Numbered from the stretch's first letter, positions 1 through 7,120 are shown. The stretch: DNA of 9,136 nt from an uncultured Sphingomonas sp. (GCA_902806295.1 CADCWB010000136.1:1-9136), one strand, 5' to 3'. Translations and numbers: made by a program. The notes: generated from the letters alone by a model not told the origin.

Positions 1-1413
1 GAGCTCCAAGCCAACCACCACCGGCTCGATCCCGGTTGCAAGCAGGACCTGCCGCCAGGCGCCGAGCCGCTCGTCCAGCCGCCGTTGCGCGGAGGCCTGA
101 CCACGCAAGCGCTCGCGAAAGGCGCTGTCGTCGATCAGCAAGGTCAGCCCAGTGCCGCCGGTCAGCCGATCGCGCACGAGCTGAGCGAAAGCGCCATGGT
201 TCTCGGCCTCCGGCGTGGAGGCAAGGCTGTACAGCAGGATGAGCTGGTCGGCGTGCGGCAGGGACGAACCATTCGCGCCGATCCAGCTTTCCTCCGCACC
301 ATAGGGCACCGCCTCATCCACCTGGACCCGCACTCGCTCACCGAGCGCCGCGCCGAGCAGGCGCTCCAGCCGCTCGCGGGCGGTGGTCGACGGCGTAAAC
401 CCGTAGGGCACGGCGCGGGCCTCGCCGGGGCGGCCAAGCGCGTTGCGAAGCAAGCTGCGGACATAGAAGTCCTCGTTGCCGGGTACGGGAAGCCGGCGGG
501 CGAGGACTGCGGCCCACCCCGCACTCCAGGCCGCCAGCAGCAGCCGGGGAATGATTACGAACAGCCCCGCGGTGACGGCCCACAGGATCAGCCAGTCGCC
601 TGCATTCTCCGCTTCGCCCCTTAGTTCGCGAAGCCGTTCCGGACCCGGCAGCGCGATGCCGGTCAGCCAGCTGGCGGGGGTGAAGATGACCGACAACAGC
701 GCGGCAATCTCATGCTCAGCCCCGGCCCAAGTCCCTGACCAACCAGCCTGATATTCGGCGGTGTAGCGGGCTCGAAACAGCAAGCCGGCGATGATCCCGG
801 CCGCGAACAGCGCTGCCCCGAGGTGCAGCGTCCGGCTCGCCCGGTGCTGGGTCAGCGGCCCGGCCACCCGTCCCCAGTCACGAGCGAAGCGGGTGACGCC
901 GCGCTCCAGCGTGGGTTGCGCGGCAAGGCGGCTGGCGACGGGCCCGGCCGCACGCTCTACCAGATTGAGCAGCGGATGACCTTCGCGTCCGGGCCTGAGA
1001 GCACTCACCAGCAGCCAGAGGTAAACGAACAGGTTCCACGCCAGCATGCCGAGCAACGGAAAGGCCAGAATATTGAGCCGCCCGCCATCCAGCCGGTGAC
1101 TGACGAAGCCCAGCACCAGCGCGGCCAGCGGTAGCGCCCAATTCGCCCAGGCGGGCCAGCGCGACAAGCGGCAGGCGCGGCGCAGAACAGGAAAGCGAGC
1201 GATCAGCCGCTCCAGCGCGAGGTTCGACCGACGCTGGAGAAAGCCGCCGATGCTCGCGCGGTCGTCGCCAGGTGCACCATCGCGAAGGGCGGCGGCGGTG
1301 ACATATTGCCGGTCCTCGCGGGTCAGGATGGCGCCCTCGCTGTCCTCGCTCTCGATGGCACGCACCAACAGCATCTCGCGCGCGGCGGGCTCGGGCAAGC
1401 GAAGTGGCTTCAC
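1..1413 (-). CDS. DUF2868 domain-containing membrane protein (3' end off the window)
   Basis: An open minus-strand frame of 471 codons runs uninterrupted from a GTG at 1413 to the left edge. An in-frame TAA at 1420-1422 limits the start. An ATG at 1374 is the alternative, which would drop 13 residues (the first begin MKPLRLPEPAARE). Hydrophobic segments lie near residues 92-105, 113-138, 196-213, 237-257 and 273-304. A soluble, charged C-terminal part follows (about 305-471). The overall plan, an N-terminal helical part with several membrane spans and then a cytoplasmic domain, resembles DUF2868 proteins. In other proteobacteria these often sit directly before a GTPase/DUF3482 gene, which would lie beyond the left edge here. 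The biochemical function is unknown. It is divergent from msrB across 96 bases, and no strong Shine-Dalgarno is visible. The reading frame is certain; the family call is by recognition only. Confidence 0.78.
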   Translation of the reverse strand, partial: MKPLRLPEPAAREMLLVRAIESEDSEGAILTREDRQYVTAAALRDGAPGDDRASIGGFLQRRSNLALERLIARFPVLRRACRLSRWPAWANWALPLAALVLGFVSHRLDGGRLNILAFPLLGMLAWNLFVYLWLLVSALRPGREGHPLLNLVERAAGPVASRLAAQPTLERGVTRFARDWGRVAGPLTQHRASRTLHLGAALFAAGIIAGLLFRARYTAEYQAGWSGTWAGAEHEIAALLSVIFTPASWLTGIALPGPERLRELRGEAENAGDWLILWAVTAGLFVIIPRLLLAAWSAGWAAVLARRLPVPGNEDFYVRSLLRNALGRPGEARAVPYGFTPSTTARERLERLLGAALGERVRVQVDEAVPYGAEESWIGANGSSLPHADQLILLYSLASTPEAENHGAFAQLVRDRLTGGTGLTLLIDDSAFRERLRGQASAQRRLDERLGAWRQVLLATGIEPVVVGLEL

Positions 1414-1497
1414 AGCAACTTACAACGGGCGAGCCGCAGGAGGGATGCACCCTTTCGCGCAAGCACCCCACTCCCCACATTGGACACAGCATTGAGC

Positions 1498-1503
1498 GAG
1501 GAA
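1498..1503 (+). promoter_or_regulatory. Ribosome binding site of msrB
   Basis: GAGGAA ends 6 bases before the ATG at 1510. It decides between this start and the longer open frame upstream. Confidence 0.65.
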
Positions 1504-1509
1504 CATGCA

Positions 1510-1917
1510 ATGACCGACCTACCCCACAGCGAGGACGAATGGCGCGAGAAGCTCGGCACCGATCGCTACCGGATCCTGCGCCAATCCGGCACCGAAGCGC
1601 CGTTCACTGGCGAGCTGCTCGGTAACAAGGCCGAAGGTGAATATCGTTGCGCGGGTTGCGGCGCGCCGCTGTTCGAGAGCGAAACCAAGTACGACAGCGG
1701 TTCCGGTTGGCCGAGCTTCACGGCGCCGGCCGACGATCATGCGGTGGCCGAGATCACCGACAGCAGCCACGGCATGCAACGGGTGGAGGTGCGCTGTGCT
1801 CGGTGCCAGGGCCACTTGGGGCACGTCTTCCCCGACGGGCCGGGACCAGAGGGACTGCGCTATTGCATCAACTCGGCCAGCCTCGACTTCGAACCCAAGT
1901 CGGACACCGCCGAGTAG
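1510..1917 (+). CDS. msrB: Peptide-methionine (R)-S-oxide reductase MsrB
   Basis: This enzyme reduces the R epimer of methionine sulfoxide in proteins, usually with thioredoxin as donor, and so repairs oxidative damage. The protein has 135 residues, close to the usual single-domain MsrB length, and no signal peptide, so it is probably cytoplasmic. Two CxxC pairs (C47/C50 and C96/C99) form the structural zinc site. The substrate-pocket motif is SGSGWPSF (residues 63-70), and the catalytic cysteine is C119 in RYCINSASL. Some family members have a resolving cysteine inside the pocket motif (SGCGWPSF); here residue 65 is serine, so recycling must use another route. The ATG at 1510 was chosen because GAGGAA at 1498-1503 gives a good ribosome binding site 6 bases upstream. 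A longer in-frame extension is open upstream but overlaps the divergent DUF2868 gene and is not MsrB-like. A hairpin follows the stop. Confidence 0.97.
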   Translation: MTDLPHSEDEWREKLGTDRYRILRQSGTEAPFTGELLGNKAEGEYRCAGCGAPLFESETKYDSGSGWPSFTAPADDHAVAEITDSSHGMQRVEVRCARCQGHLGHVFPDGPGPEGLRYCINSASLDFEPKSDTAE

Positions 1918-1924
1918 CGCTTGC

Positions 1925-1943
1925 GGGGCGCGGCATGCGCCCC
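1925..1943 (+). terminator. GC-rich hairpin after msrB, candidate terminator
   Basis: GGGGCGC, a 5-base loop (GGCAT) and GCGCCCC form a perfect 7-base-pair all-GC stem, beginning 7 bases after the msrB stop. The sequence after it is only weakly T-rich (TAGACCTTTGTT), so it is an imperfect Rho-independent terminator. It lies 16 bases before the PBP1A start and could also shape that leader. The stem is directly visible; termination is inferred. Confidence 0.5.
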
Positions 1944-1959
1944 TAGACCTTTGTTACCA

Positions 1960-3204
1960 ATGGCCGCTCCGCCCCGCCGACCTCCCCCACAAGCCGCGCC
2001 GCGCGCCGAGCCTCCTCGCAAGGGCGGCTGGTTCAGGCGGCTGATGAAGTGGGGCCTGATCGCCTTCGCCGCCGCGCTGCTCGCATTGGCTGTCGCGGTG
2101 GGCGTCGCCATGTCGCAGCTGCCGAGCTACTCCGAGCTGGCCCGTCGCGACGATCTGGGACAAATGATTCGGGTGCGCTCGGCGGACGGCAAGCTGCTCG
2201 TCTCACTCGGGCCGACGTTCGGGCAGTGGATCCCGTATCAAGACATTCCGCCGGCCATGCGCAGCGCGATGATCGCGGTCGAGGACAAGCGCTTCCGTAG
2301 TCATCCGGGCGTGGACCCGATCGCCTTGGCGCGCATCGCTCGGTTCGCCGTTGAAAACTATGGCACCGGGCGCCGCTTGCAGGGTGCCTCGACCATCACT
2401 CAACAGCTGGCGCGCAACATCTTCCTAACCAACAGCTACAGCGTCGGACGCAAGTTCCGTGAGATGATCCTCGCGCTCGCGCTGGAGCGGAAGTTCAGCA
2501 AGGATCAGATCCTCGAGCTCTACCTCAACCGAGTCTACTTCGGCGGCGGCGCCTACGGCATTGATGCCGCCAGCCGGGCCTTCTTCGGCCACCCCGGCAA
2601 TACGCTCAGCCTGGGCGAGGCGACGATTGTCGCTGGCTTGGTCAAGGCGCCGTCCAACTACTCCCCCACGGCCGACGTCGAAGCGGCGCGGGGCCGCGCG
2701 GACGTCGTACTGCAGTCGATGGTCGAAAACGGCTTCATCAGCGCCACGGCGGCCGCCAACGTCGATCCCGCGCGGATCTCCGTGCAACCGACCCAGCGGC
2801 AGAACAGCGTCCGTTATTTCACCGACTGGGCGCTACCGCAACTCGACACGCTGATCGACGAGACAGGTGAGCCGATCGATGTCTGGACGACGCTGGACAC
2901 CCGCATGCAAACGGCAGCCGATCGCTCGATCAACGCCAACACACCCCGCGGAGCGCAAGGTGCGTTGGTAGCGCTGGACCGCGACGGTGCAGTCCGAGCG
3001 ATGATCGGCGGCAAGGATTATGTGAGTTCGCTCTACAACCGCGCCGCGCAAGCACAGCGCCAGCCCGGCTCCGCATTCAAGCTGTTCGTCTATCTGGCGG
3101 CGCTGGAATCGGGCATGAAGCCGACTACCACGCTGGTCGACGAACCGGTCACCATCGAAGGCTGGCGACCACGCAACTCGACCCGCACCATCTGGGTCCC
3201 GTGA
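1960..3204 (+). CDS. PBP1A N-terminal fragment: membrane anchor, GT51 domain, start of transpeptidase
   Basis: This is the first reading frame of the split gene, 414 residues. A proline- and arginine-rich cytoplasmic tail (1-29) is followed by one membrane anchor (about 30-50). The GT51 glycosyltransferase domain covers about 75-245. Its key motifs are present: the catalytic glutamate E108 in AVEDKRFRSHPGVD, QGASTITQQLARN at 141-153, and the second glutamate E186 in ELYLNRVYFG. The penicillin-binding domain begins near 305 and contains the nucleophile motif SAFK (S371, K374). The frame ends 40 residues later at TGA 3202-3204, before the SxN and KTG motifs. If translated alone, the product could still polymerise glycan strands but could not crosslink them. 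Stability of such a truncated protein is unknown. Confidence 0.85.
   Translation: MAAPPRRPPPQAAPRAEPPRKGGWFRRLMKWGLIAFAAALLALAVAVGVAMSQLPSYSELARRDDLGQMIRVRSADGKLLVSLGPTFGQWIPYQDIPPAMRSAMIAVEDKRFRSHPGVDPIALARIARFAVENYGTGRRLQGASTITQQLARNIFLTNSYSVGRKFREMILALALERKFSKDQILELYLNRVYFGGGAYGIDAASRAFFGHPGNTLSLGEATIVAGLVKAPSNYSPTADVEAARGRADVVLQSMVENGFISATAAANVDPARISVQPTQRQNSVRYFTDWALPQLDTLIDETGEPIDVWTTLDTRMQTAADRSINANTPRGAQGALVALDRDGAVRAMIGGKDYVSSLYNRAAQAQRQPGSAFKLFVYLAALESGMKPTTTLVDEPVTIEGWRPRNSTRTIWVP
3184..3204 (+). other. Frameshift site in the PBP1A gene
   Basis: Upstream codons read RNSTRTIWVP-stop; the other frame reads HHLGPVTLREAF. A single base missing at about 3184-3194 explains the switch. 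The position is inferred from where homology changes frame. Confidence 0.75.
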
Positions 3205-4103
3205 CTCTCCGCGAAGCTTTCGCGCGCTCAATCAACACCATCAGCGCGAAGATTGGGTCGGAGCTGGGCTTTTCCACCATCGCCGACATGGCTCATCGGT
3301 TCGGCATCTCGGGCAATATCTCGACCTATCCCTCAATGGTGCTCGGCACCTCTGACGTGCGCCTGATCGACATGACGCGGGCCTATGCCGCCGTGGCCAA
3401 CCGCGGCGTTGGAGTCGCGCCTTATGGGATCACCCGGGTCGCGACGGCGGACGGGCGGCTGCTGTACCGGCACGAGCGGCAGGAAGACCGTGTGCTGGTG
3501 GCTCCCTGGGTGGCTGCCGGGATGACCGACCTCCTGCAGACCGCCGTGCTGTCCGGTACCGGGCGTGCGGCGCAGATCGGCCGGCCAGTGGCGGGCAAGA
3601 CCGGCACCACGACCTCGAACAAGGATGGCTGGTTCGTCGGTTTTTCATCCGGCATCACAACCGGGGTGTGGATGGGCCGGGATGACGCCAAGCCGGTCGC
3701 TGGCCTGCAGGGCGGCACGGCGCCAGCTCGGGCGTTCCATGACTTCATGGTCACCGCCGTCGCGAACCGCCCGCCCGAGCAGTTCGAAACCGAGGTGCCC
3801 ATGCCGGACTGGCAGTTGGAGCCGGAGGAACAATTGTGGGACGCGAACCAGATGGTGGCCGGCGAGCAGCCGTTGGTCGACGCCAACGGCAATCCGCTAC
3901 CCAGCCAGCCGATCGACCCGCTCGCCCCGCCAGCCTATGGCGAGCCGCCGCGTGGGCCCGCACCAGATCAGACCGAGCTCGATCGCATTTTCGGCGGCAC
4001 TCCGCCGCCGCCCCAAGGTTCTCCCGCGCCGGTAGAACGGGCGGTGACCCCTCCGTCAGCCCCGGCCGACCCTGCGGAGCGCCGGCCCGAATTCTCGCAA
4101 TAA
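3201..4103 (+). CDS. PBP1A C-terminal fragment: rest of transpeptidase domain
   Basis: This second frame of the split gene is 300 residues from a GTG at 3201 that overlaps the TGA of the first frame by 4 bases. It begins within the conserved block TLREAFARSINT and holds the SxN motif (SIN, residues 10-12) and KTGTT (133-137) in AGKTGTTTSNKDGWFVGF. It ends in a long proline-rich tail (from about 205). It has no signal peptide or membrane anchor, so translated on its own it would stay in the cytoplasm and be inactive. The GTGA overlap resembles translational coupling, but no Shine-Dalgarno is visible and the GTG falls inside a conserved motif. I read it as a broken half, not a gene. Its last 48 bases overlap the end of the convergent metallopeptidase gene. 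Confidence 0.8.
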   Translation: MTLREAFARSINTISAKIGSELGFSTIADMAHRFGISGNISTYPSMVLGTSDVRLIDMTRAYAAVANRGVGVAPYGITRVATADGRLLYRHERQEDRVLVAPWVAAGMTDLLQTAVLSGTGRAAQIGRPVAGKTGTTTSNKDGWFVGFSSGITTGVWMGRDDAKPVAGLQGGTAPARAFHDFMVTAVANRPPEQFETEVPMPDWQLEPEEQLWDANQMVAGEQPLVDANGNPLPSQPIDPLAPPAYGEPPRGPAPDQTELDRIFGGTPPPPQGSPAPVERAVTPPSAPADPAERRPEFSQ

Positions 4104-4790
4104 GGCGCGCGCCGGGGCGACCGGCCCGCCGAACAAGCGCTCCTCGGCCTGCTTGAACGCGGCCGAGTGGTTCATGTGCAGCCGGTGCGCGACTTCATGG
4201 GCCACGACGAAACGTAGCGCCTCGGGGGGAGCAAGGATAAGCCGCCAGCTATAGCGAATGGCGCCTGTCGCCGAACAGCTGCCCCAGCGACTGGCCGGAT
4301 CGCCGATCGAGACAGATTTGACCGCTACCCCTGCCAAGGAGGCCACGGCCGCGGTTGCGCGGCTCAGTTCTTCGCGCGCCTGCTCGCGCAGCCAGCGTTC
4401 GATGCTTCGACTGAGGCTCTCCTGCGGACCGCCGGCGATCAGCTGGGTTCCGGCCAGCCGAACCCCGCGCCGCTCGCCCGCCGACCAGCCAATCCGCAGC
4501 TGCTCACCGCGAAATGGAATAACCGCACCGTCGACAAAGGCGATCGGCGGCGGTGCCGCCGCCAGCTGATGCTCGACCCACAGGCGCTGCGCACCGGCCC
4601 AGCGCAGCGCGCCGCGTGCCGAGGCGCGCCCGGGCACCGTCAGCCGGATCAGTTGCTGGTCATGGTCGATCCGTAGCCGCAGCCGCCGTGCACTGCCGTG
4701 CCGCCGCACTGCCACGGGCAGCGGCAGGCCGGGGACGTCAAAGGTCGCGGTCGACAAGATGATACTCGAGGTCGCCCGCATCCACTTCAC
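4056..4790 (-). CDS. YgjP-like (DUF45) M48-type zinc metallopeptidase
   Basis: The protein is 244 residues from the ATG at 4790, or 241 from the ATG at 4781. The metal-binding motif HEVAH lies at 198-202 (H198, E199, H202), followed by MNHSAAF whose H208 is the likely third ligand. The preceding block RWGSCSATGAIRYSWRLILAP (around 168-188) is the family signature. The N-terminal half carries the basic segment VRRHGSARRLRLRID typical of the family. The conserved NHSxxFW has lysine instead of tryptophan. No signal peptide is seen, so it is probably cytoplasmic. The biological role is poorly defined; an E. coli relative (YgjP) has been reported to act on UTP, so a protease role should not be assumed. 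The start overlaps the end of ycgN by up to 53 bases, suggesting translational coupling. Its end overlaps the convergent PBP gene by 48 bases. Confidence 0.88.
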   Translation of the reverse strand: MKWMRATSSIILSTATFDVPGLPLPVAVRRHGSARRLRLRIDHDQQLIRLTVPGRASARGALRWAGAQRLWVEHQLAAAPPPIAFVDGAVIPFRGEQLRIGWSAGERRGVRLAGTQLIAGGPQESLSRSIERWLREQAREELSRATAAVASLAGVAVKSVSIGDPASRWGSCSATGAIRYSWRLILAPPEALRFVVAHEVAHRLHMNHSAAFKQAEERLFGGPVAPARALLREFGPALRRVGRG

Positions 4791-5184
4791 TGACGGTCCA
4801 GCCGCGGGTCGACATGCCCGCTTCGTGGACCGTCTCGCGGCTCCCGCTCACCAGATAGTGCCATGCCGGGAGCGGCTCGCCAGCGGCGCGGAGCCGATAA
4901 GCACAGGTTGAGGGCAGCCATTCAAGCGCCTCGAGCTTGTCCGGCGTCAGCTGCACGCAATCGGCCACATGCCGTGCGCGGTTGCGGTAGTCGCCGCATT
5001 GTCCCGAGCGCCGGTCCAGCAGCTTGCAGGCAACGTTGGTGGGGAACAGTTCGCCCGTCTCGTCATCCTCAAGCTTGTGGAGGCAGCAGCGGCCGCAGCC
5101 GTCGCACAACGCCTCCCACTCACCCCGATCGAGCCGGGCCAGCGGCTTGTCCCACCAGGGAGCGTCTGAAGCGGTGCTGTTCAT
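4738..5184 (-). CDS. YcgN-family (UPF0260) cysteine cluster protein
   Basis: This 148-residue protein matches the YcgN/UPF0260 family in length and in its cysteine pattern. CDGCGRCC gives C27, C30, C33 and C34, followed by C53, C63, C76 and C94. Such clusters suggest binding of zinc or an iron-sulfur centre, but the function has not been established. The N-terminal WWDKPLARLDRGEWEALCDGC and the central FPTNVACKLLD are the recognisable family blocks. No signal peptide or membrane segment is present. The ATG at 5184 is the first start of the frame, and the short intergenic region leaves little room for another. It is the first gene of a two-gene minus-strand unit with the downstream YgjP-like gene. 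It is divergent from the ankyrin gene, so the 64 bases between 5185 and 5248 must hold both promoters. I could not pick out convincing -35/-10 boxes there. Confidence 0.92.
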   Translation of the reverse strand: MNSTASDAPWWDKPLARLDRGEWEALCDGCGRCCLHKLEDDETGELFPTNVACKLLDRRSGQCGDYRNRARHVADCVQLTPDKLEALEWLPSTCAYRLRAAGEPLPAWHYLVSGSRETVHEAGMSTRGWTVSEVDAGDLEYHLVDRDL

Positions 5185-5248
5185 GGCCTTGCCAGCTGTG
5201 GTCTGCTAGGCCGCTGCTTTCAAGGGTGCGGTTCGGGACAGAGGCGAA

Positions 5249-5851
5249 ATGTTGGGCAAAGTGAAGATCTTGGCGGCAGCGCTAGTGATTGGCCTGGTGC
5301 CGGCCGGGGCAGGTGCGCAATATGTCAGCGTCGGCATCGACTTCCTGAAAGCGGTCAAGGAGCGCGACGGCGGCAAGGCGACCGAGCTGCTGCAGAGCAA
5401 CGGCGCGGCGGTCATCAACTATCGCCCCGAGGGGAGCGGCGAGCCAGCTCTGCACCTGTTGGCTGGCCGCCGCGACATCGAATGGCTCGGCTTCCTGCTC
5501 GGCAAGGGCGCGAACGCCAACCTTCAGAACAACAAGGGCGAGACGGCCCTACTGGTGGCGGCGCGCAGCGGTTGGCTCGAGGGCATGAACCTGCTGCTGC
5601 GTGGCGGCGCGCGGCCGGACCTTGCCAATCGTATGGGCGAGACCCCCCTCATCGTGGCCGTGCAGCAGCGCCAGGCTGCGGCTGTTAAGCGGCTGCTGGA
5701 AGCTGGTGCCAACCCCGACAAGACGGACAACGCCACGGGCCGAAGCGCGCGCGACTATGCCAAGCAGGATCGTCGTTCCACCGAACTCCTGCGCTTGATC
5801 GAGACGGTGAAGCCTCGGGCGACCAAGGCGGTCGCCGGACCCAAGCTCTAG
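5249..5851 (+). CDS. Secreted ankyrin-repeat protein
   Basis: The 200-residue protein begins with a typical signal peptide: K4 and K6, a hydrophobic core AALVIGLVPAGAG, and probable cleavage after AGA at residue 23, so it is probably periplasmic. Ankyrin repeats follow at about 32-61 (degenerate), 64-95, 97-128 and 130-161, with a partial last repeat to about 185. Each good repeat shows the (G)ETAL/TPL..A...G....V..LL..GA.P/N pattern. Ankyrin repeats mediate protein contacts; no enzyme domain is visible and the partner is unknown. The short basic C-terminal tail ends in KL. AGAGG at 5240-5244 lies 4 bases before the ATG and supports the start. It is a single plus-strand gene, convergent with mmcB with only 4 bases between stop codons, so there is no room for a separate terminator. 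Confidence 0.87.
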   Translation: MLGKVKILAAALVIGLVPAGAGAQYVSVGIDFLKAVKERDGGKATELLQSNGAAVINYRPEGSGEPALHLLAGRRDIEWLGFLLGKGANANLQNNKGETALLVAARSGWLEGMNLLLRGGARPDLANRMGETPLIVAVQQRQAAAVKRLLEAGANPDKTDNATGRSARDYAKQDRRSTELLRLIETVKPRATKAVAGPKL

Positions 5852-5855
5852 AGCC

Positions 5856-6356
5856 TTATTGGCCGTAGCCGAGGGTCGGATCGATGTGGGCGGACAAGCG
5901 CCTCGCGGCGCGGCGGGCGAAGCGCAACAGCTCGGCTTTGCGCCGGGCCGGAGCCAGCGGCCGCACCGCCGCATCCCGCACCACAGCGGCGTCATAACGG
6001 TCGGCCACGATCAGCCCGGCCGAGCCGGGCAGGAAGCGCTCCTCGTGGCAGACGGCGGCAAGGTGCGCTGGAACCGCCCAGAAGAAGCGATCGCAATAAT
6101 CCAGGTAGTCGGTCCACTTGGCATCGCCGGTGAGGTCCGCCTTGCTGACCTTGATCTCGACGATGGTCAGTGCGCCCTTGGGATCGATCGCCATCATGTC
6201 GGCTCGCCGATTATTCGGCAGCGGCACCTCGCAAATCGAGAACAAATCCTGCCTGCAGAACAGCCGCGTCACCCCACGCGCGACCTCGCCCGCAATGGGC
6301 GGCTGGTCGGCGAAGCAGCCGGGATCAAGCGGGAGAGATTCGGGCGCGGTACTCAC
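5856..6356 (-). CDS. mmcB: MmcB-family DNA repair protein (putative endonuclease)
   Basis: This 166-residue protein resembles MmcB, named in Caulobacter crescentus as an SOS-regulated gene needed for resistance to mitomycin C. The core looks like a PD-(D/E)xK nuclease fold: RADMMAID supplies D53, and IVEIKVSKADL supplies E67 and K69 as the ExK element, followed by the conserved KWTDYLDYCDRFFWAVP block (80-96). Nuclease activity is inferred. The C-terminus is basic (ARRKAELLRFARRAARR) and could bind DNA. The start is a GTG at 6356, the only one that keeps the N-terminal family sequence; the Shine-Dalgarno is weak. It lies 32 bases after the wall-hydrolase gene on the same strand and may be co-transcribed with it. 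A GTTC-N5-GTTC repeat just upstream is discussed as a finding. Confidence 0.9.
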   Translation of the reverse strand: MSTAPESLPLDPGCFADQPPIAGEVARGVTRLFCRQDLFSICEVPLPNNRRADMMAIDPKGALTIVEIKVSKADLTGDAKWTDYLDYCDRFFWAVPAHLAAVCHEERFLPGSAGLIVADRYDAAVVRDAAVRPLAPARRKAELLRFARRAARRLSAHIDPTLGYGQ

Positions 6357-6388
6357 ACCGAACGGTTAGAACAAAAGGAGCACGCCGC

Positions 6389-7027
6389 CTAGCGGTAGAA
6401 GACGTGGTTGCCGACAGTCGCCACTCGGGTCAGCTTCCAGCCCGGGCTCACCCGGCGAGCGTGGAAGAACAGCGCCTTTGGGACAGGACCATCGTGTAGC
6501 TGCTGATCGACGATGCGGGCCACGGCGACCGCGTTCTTCCACTGTGTGCCGCTCTTGGCGACCGCCGGCCAACGGCCACCGCGAATGAAGGAGAACTGCC
6601 CGCGCTGGAACAGCACGCCGCAATAGGAGGATGGAAAGCGCTTCTTGCTGTTGGCCCGGTTGGCAATCACCTGAGCGACCGCCAGCTGCCCCGACAGCGG
6701 CTCGCTTTTCGCCTCGAAGTACACGCCGACCGCAAGGCACTCGAGCTCGCGCGAGCCGGCATCGCTGGCCCTGAGGTCGGCGACCTTCGCGGCCAAGCTC
6801 GCCGACTTGGCGATTATCGGACTGGCAGGCAGTTCGTCGCTGGGCGCCGGGGTAAACGGCTCCGAAGGAGCGGCTTCTACTGCTTGAGGGAGAGGAGCCG
6901 GACTAACCGGCGGAAGACCATCGTTCTGGACCGTGGGGCTGACCGCGTAAGGGGTCACTTGGGCGGGCGCTACCGAACCGGCAGCCAGGGCAATACCCGC
7001 AATCAACACGGCGAAACGATGAAACAT
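6389..7027 (-). CDS. SleB/CwlJ-type cell wall hydrolase
   Basis: This 212-residue exported protein has a signal peptide at 1-22 (MFHRFAVLIAGIALAAG, cleavage near APA), then a proline- and alanine-rich linker to about residue 70. A Hydrolase_2 (SleB-type) domain fills about 92-212. Its core CLAVGVYFEAKSEP has the likely catalytic glutamate E105. It is followed by GQLAVAQVIANR, the YCGVLFQRGQFSF block and a C-terminal ALFFHA..V.PGW segment. In spore formers SleB acts on cortex peptidoglycan; in alphaproteobacteria the family is thought to cleave wall peptidoglycan, perhaps as a lytic transglycosylase. C97 and C136 could form a disulfide in the periplasm. The open frame reaches back to 7144, but the ATG at 7027 was chosen because the signal peptide begins there and AAGG lies directly upstream. 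It probably leads a unit with mmcB. Confidence 0.9.
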   Translation of the reverse strand: MFHRFAVLIAGIALAAGSVAPAQVTPYAVSPTVQNDGLPPVSPAPLPQAVEAAPSEPFTPAPSDELPASPIIAKSASLAAKVADLRASDAGSRELECLAVGVYFEAKSEPLSGQLAVAQVIANRANSKKRFPSSYCGVLFQRGQFSFIRGGRWPAVAKSGTQWKNAVAVARIVDQQLHDGPVPKALFFHARRVSPGWKLTRVATVGNHVFYR

Positions 7028-7120
7028 CCTTGATCCACATCCATGCGGTGGACCGGCTGGGCATGCGCAAAAATGAGCTGAAAAGCGCTCGCGCAAACTG
7101 CTGGTCCCCCGTCTCGCGTG

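Larger units (their letters stand above)
1960..4103 (+). pseudogene. PBP1A-family class A penicillin-binding protein, frameshifted
   Basis: Read as one gene, this is a bifunctional peptidoglycan glycosyltransferase/transpeptidase that polymerises lipid II and crosslinks stem peptides in the periplasm. The span is 2144 bases, one short of a multiple of three. Frame 1 is open from 1960 and stops at 3202-3204; the homologous sequence continues in the frame of 3201 to the TAA at 4101-4103. Adding one base at about 3184-3194 would join ...RNSTRT to HLGPVTLREAF..., the normal PBP1A continuation, giving about 714 residues. That length fits a short PBP1A-type enzyme without the large OB insert of the roughly 850-residue canonical form. 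Both halves are otherwise undamaged, so the lesion is either very recent or a sequence error. I see no classic slippery heptamer at the junction. Sphingomonads usually carry further class A PBPs, so loss of this one could be tolerated. No clear Shine-Dalgarno precedes the ATG at 1960, which I prefer to the TTG at 1921 because the latter lies upstream of the hairpin. Confidence 0.85.

Noticed and set aside
85..624. 179-codon plus-strand open frame opposite DUF2868
   Set aside because: Antisense shadow of the DUF2868 gene, with no recognisable domain.
878..1510. 210-codon minus-strand open frame
   Set aside because: It overlaps the DUF2868 gene in another frame on the same strand. The DUF2868 frame has membrane helices and runs 471 codons; this one is arginine-rich low-complexity sequence typical of GC-rich shadow frames.
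3201..3204. GTGA stop/start overlap as a genuine two-gene coupling or programmed frameshift
   Set aside because: The GTG falls inside a conserved transpeptidase block, there is no Shine-Dalgarno, and no slippery heptamer was seen; a missing base is simpler.
5859..6392. 177-codon plus-strand open frame
   Set aside because: Antisense to mmcB, whose ExK core and family blocks are clear.
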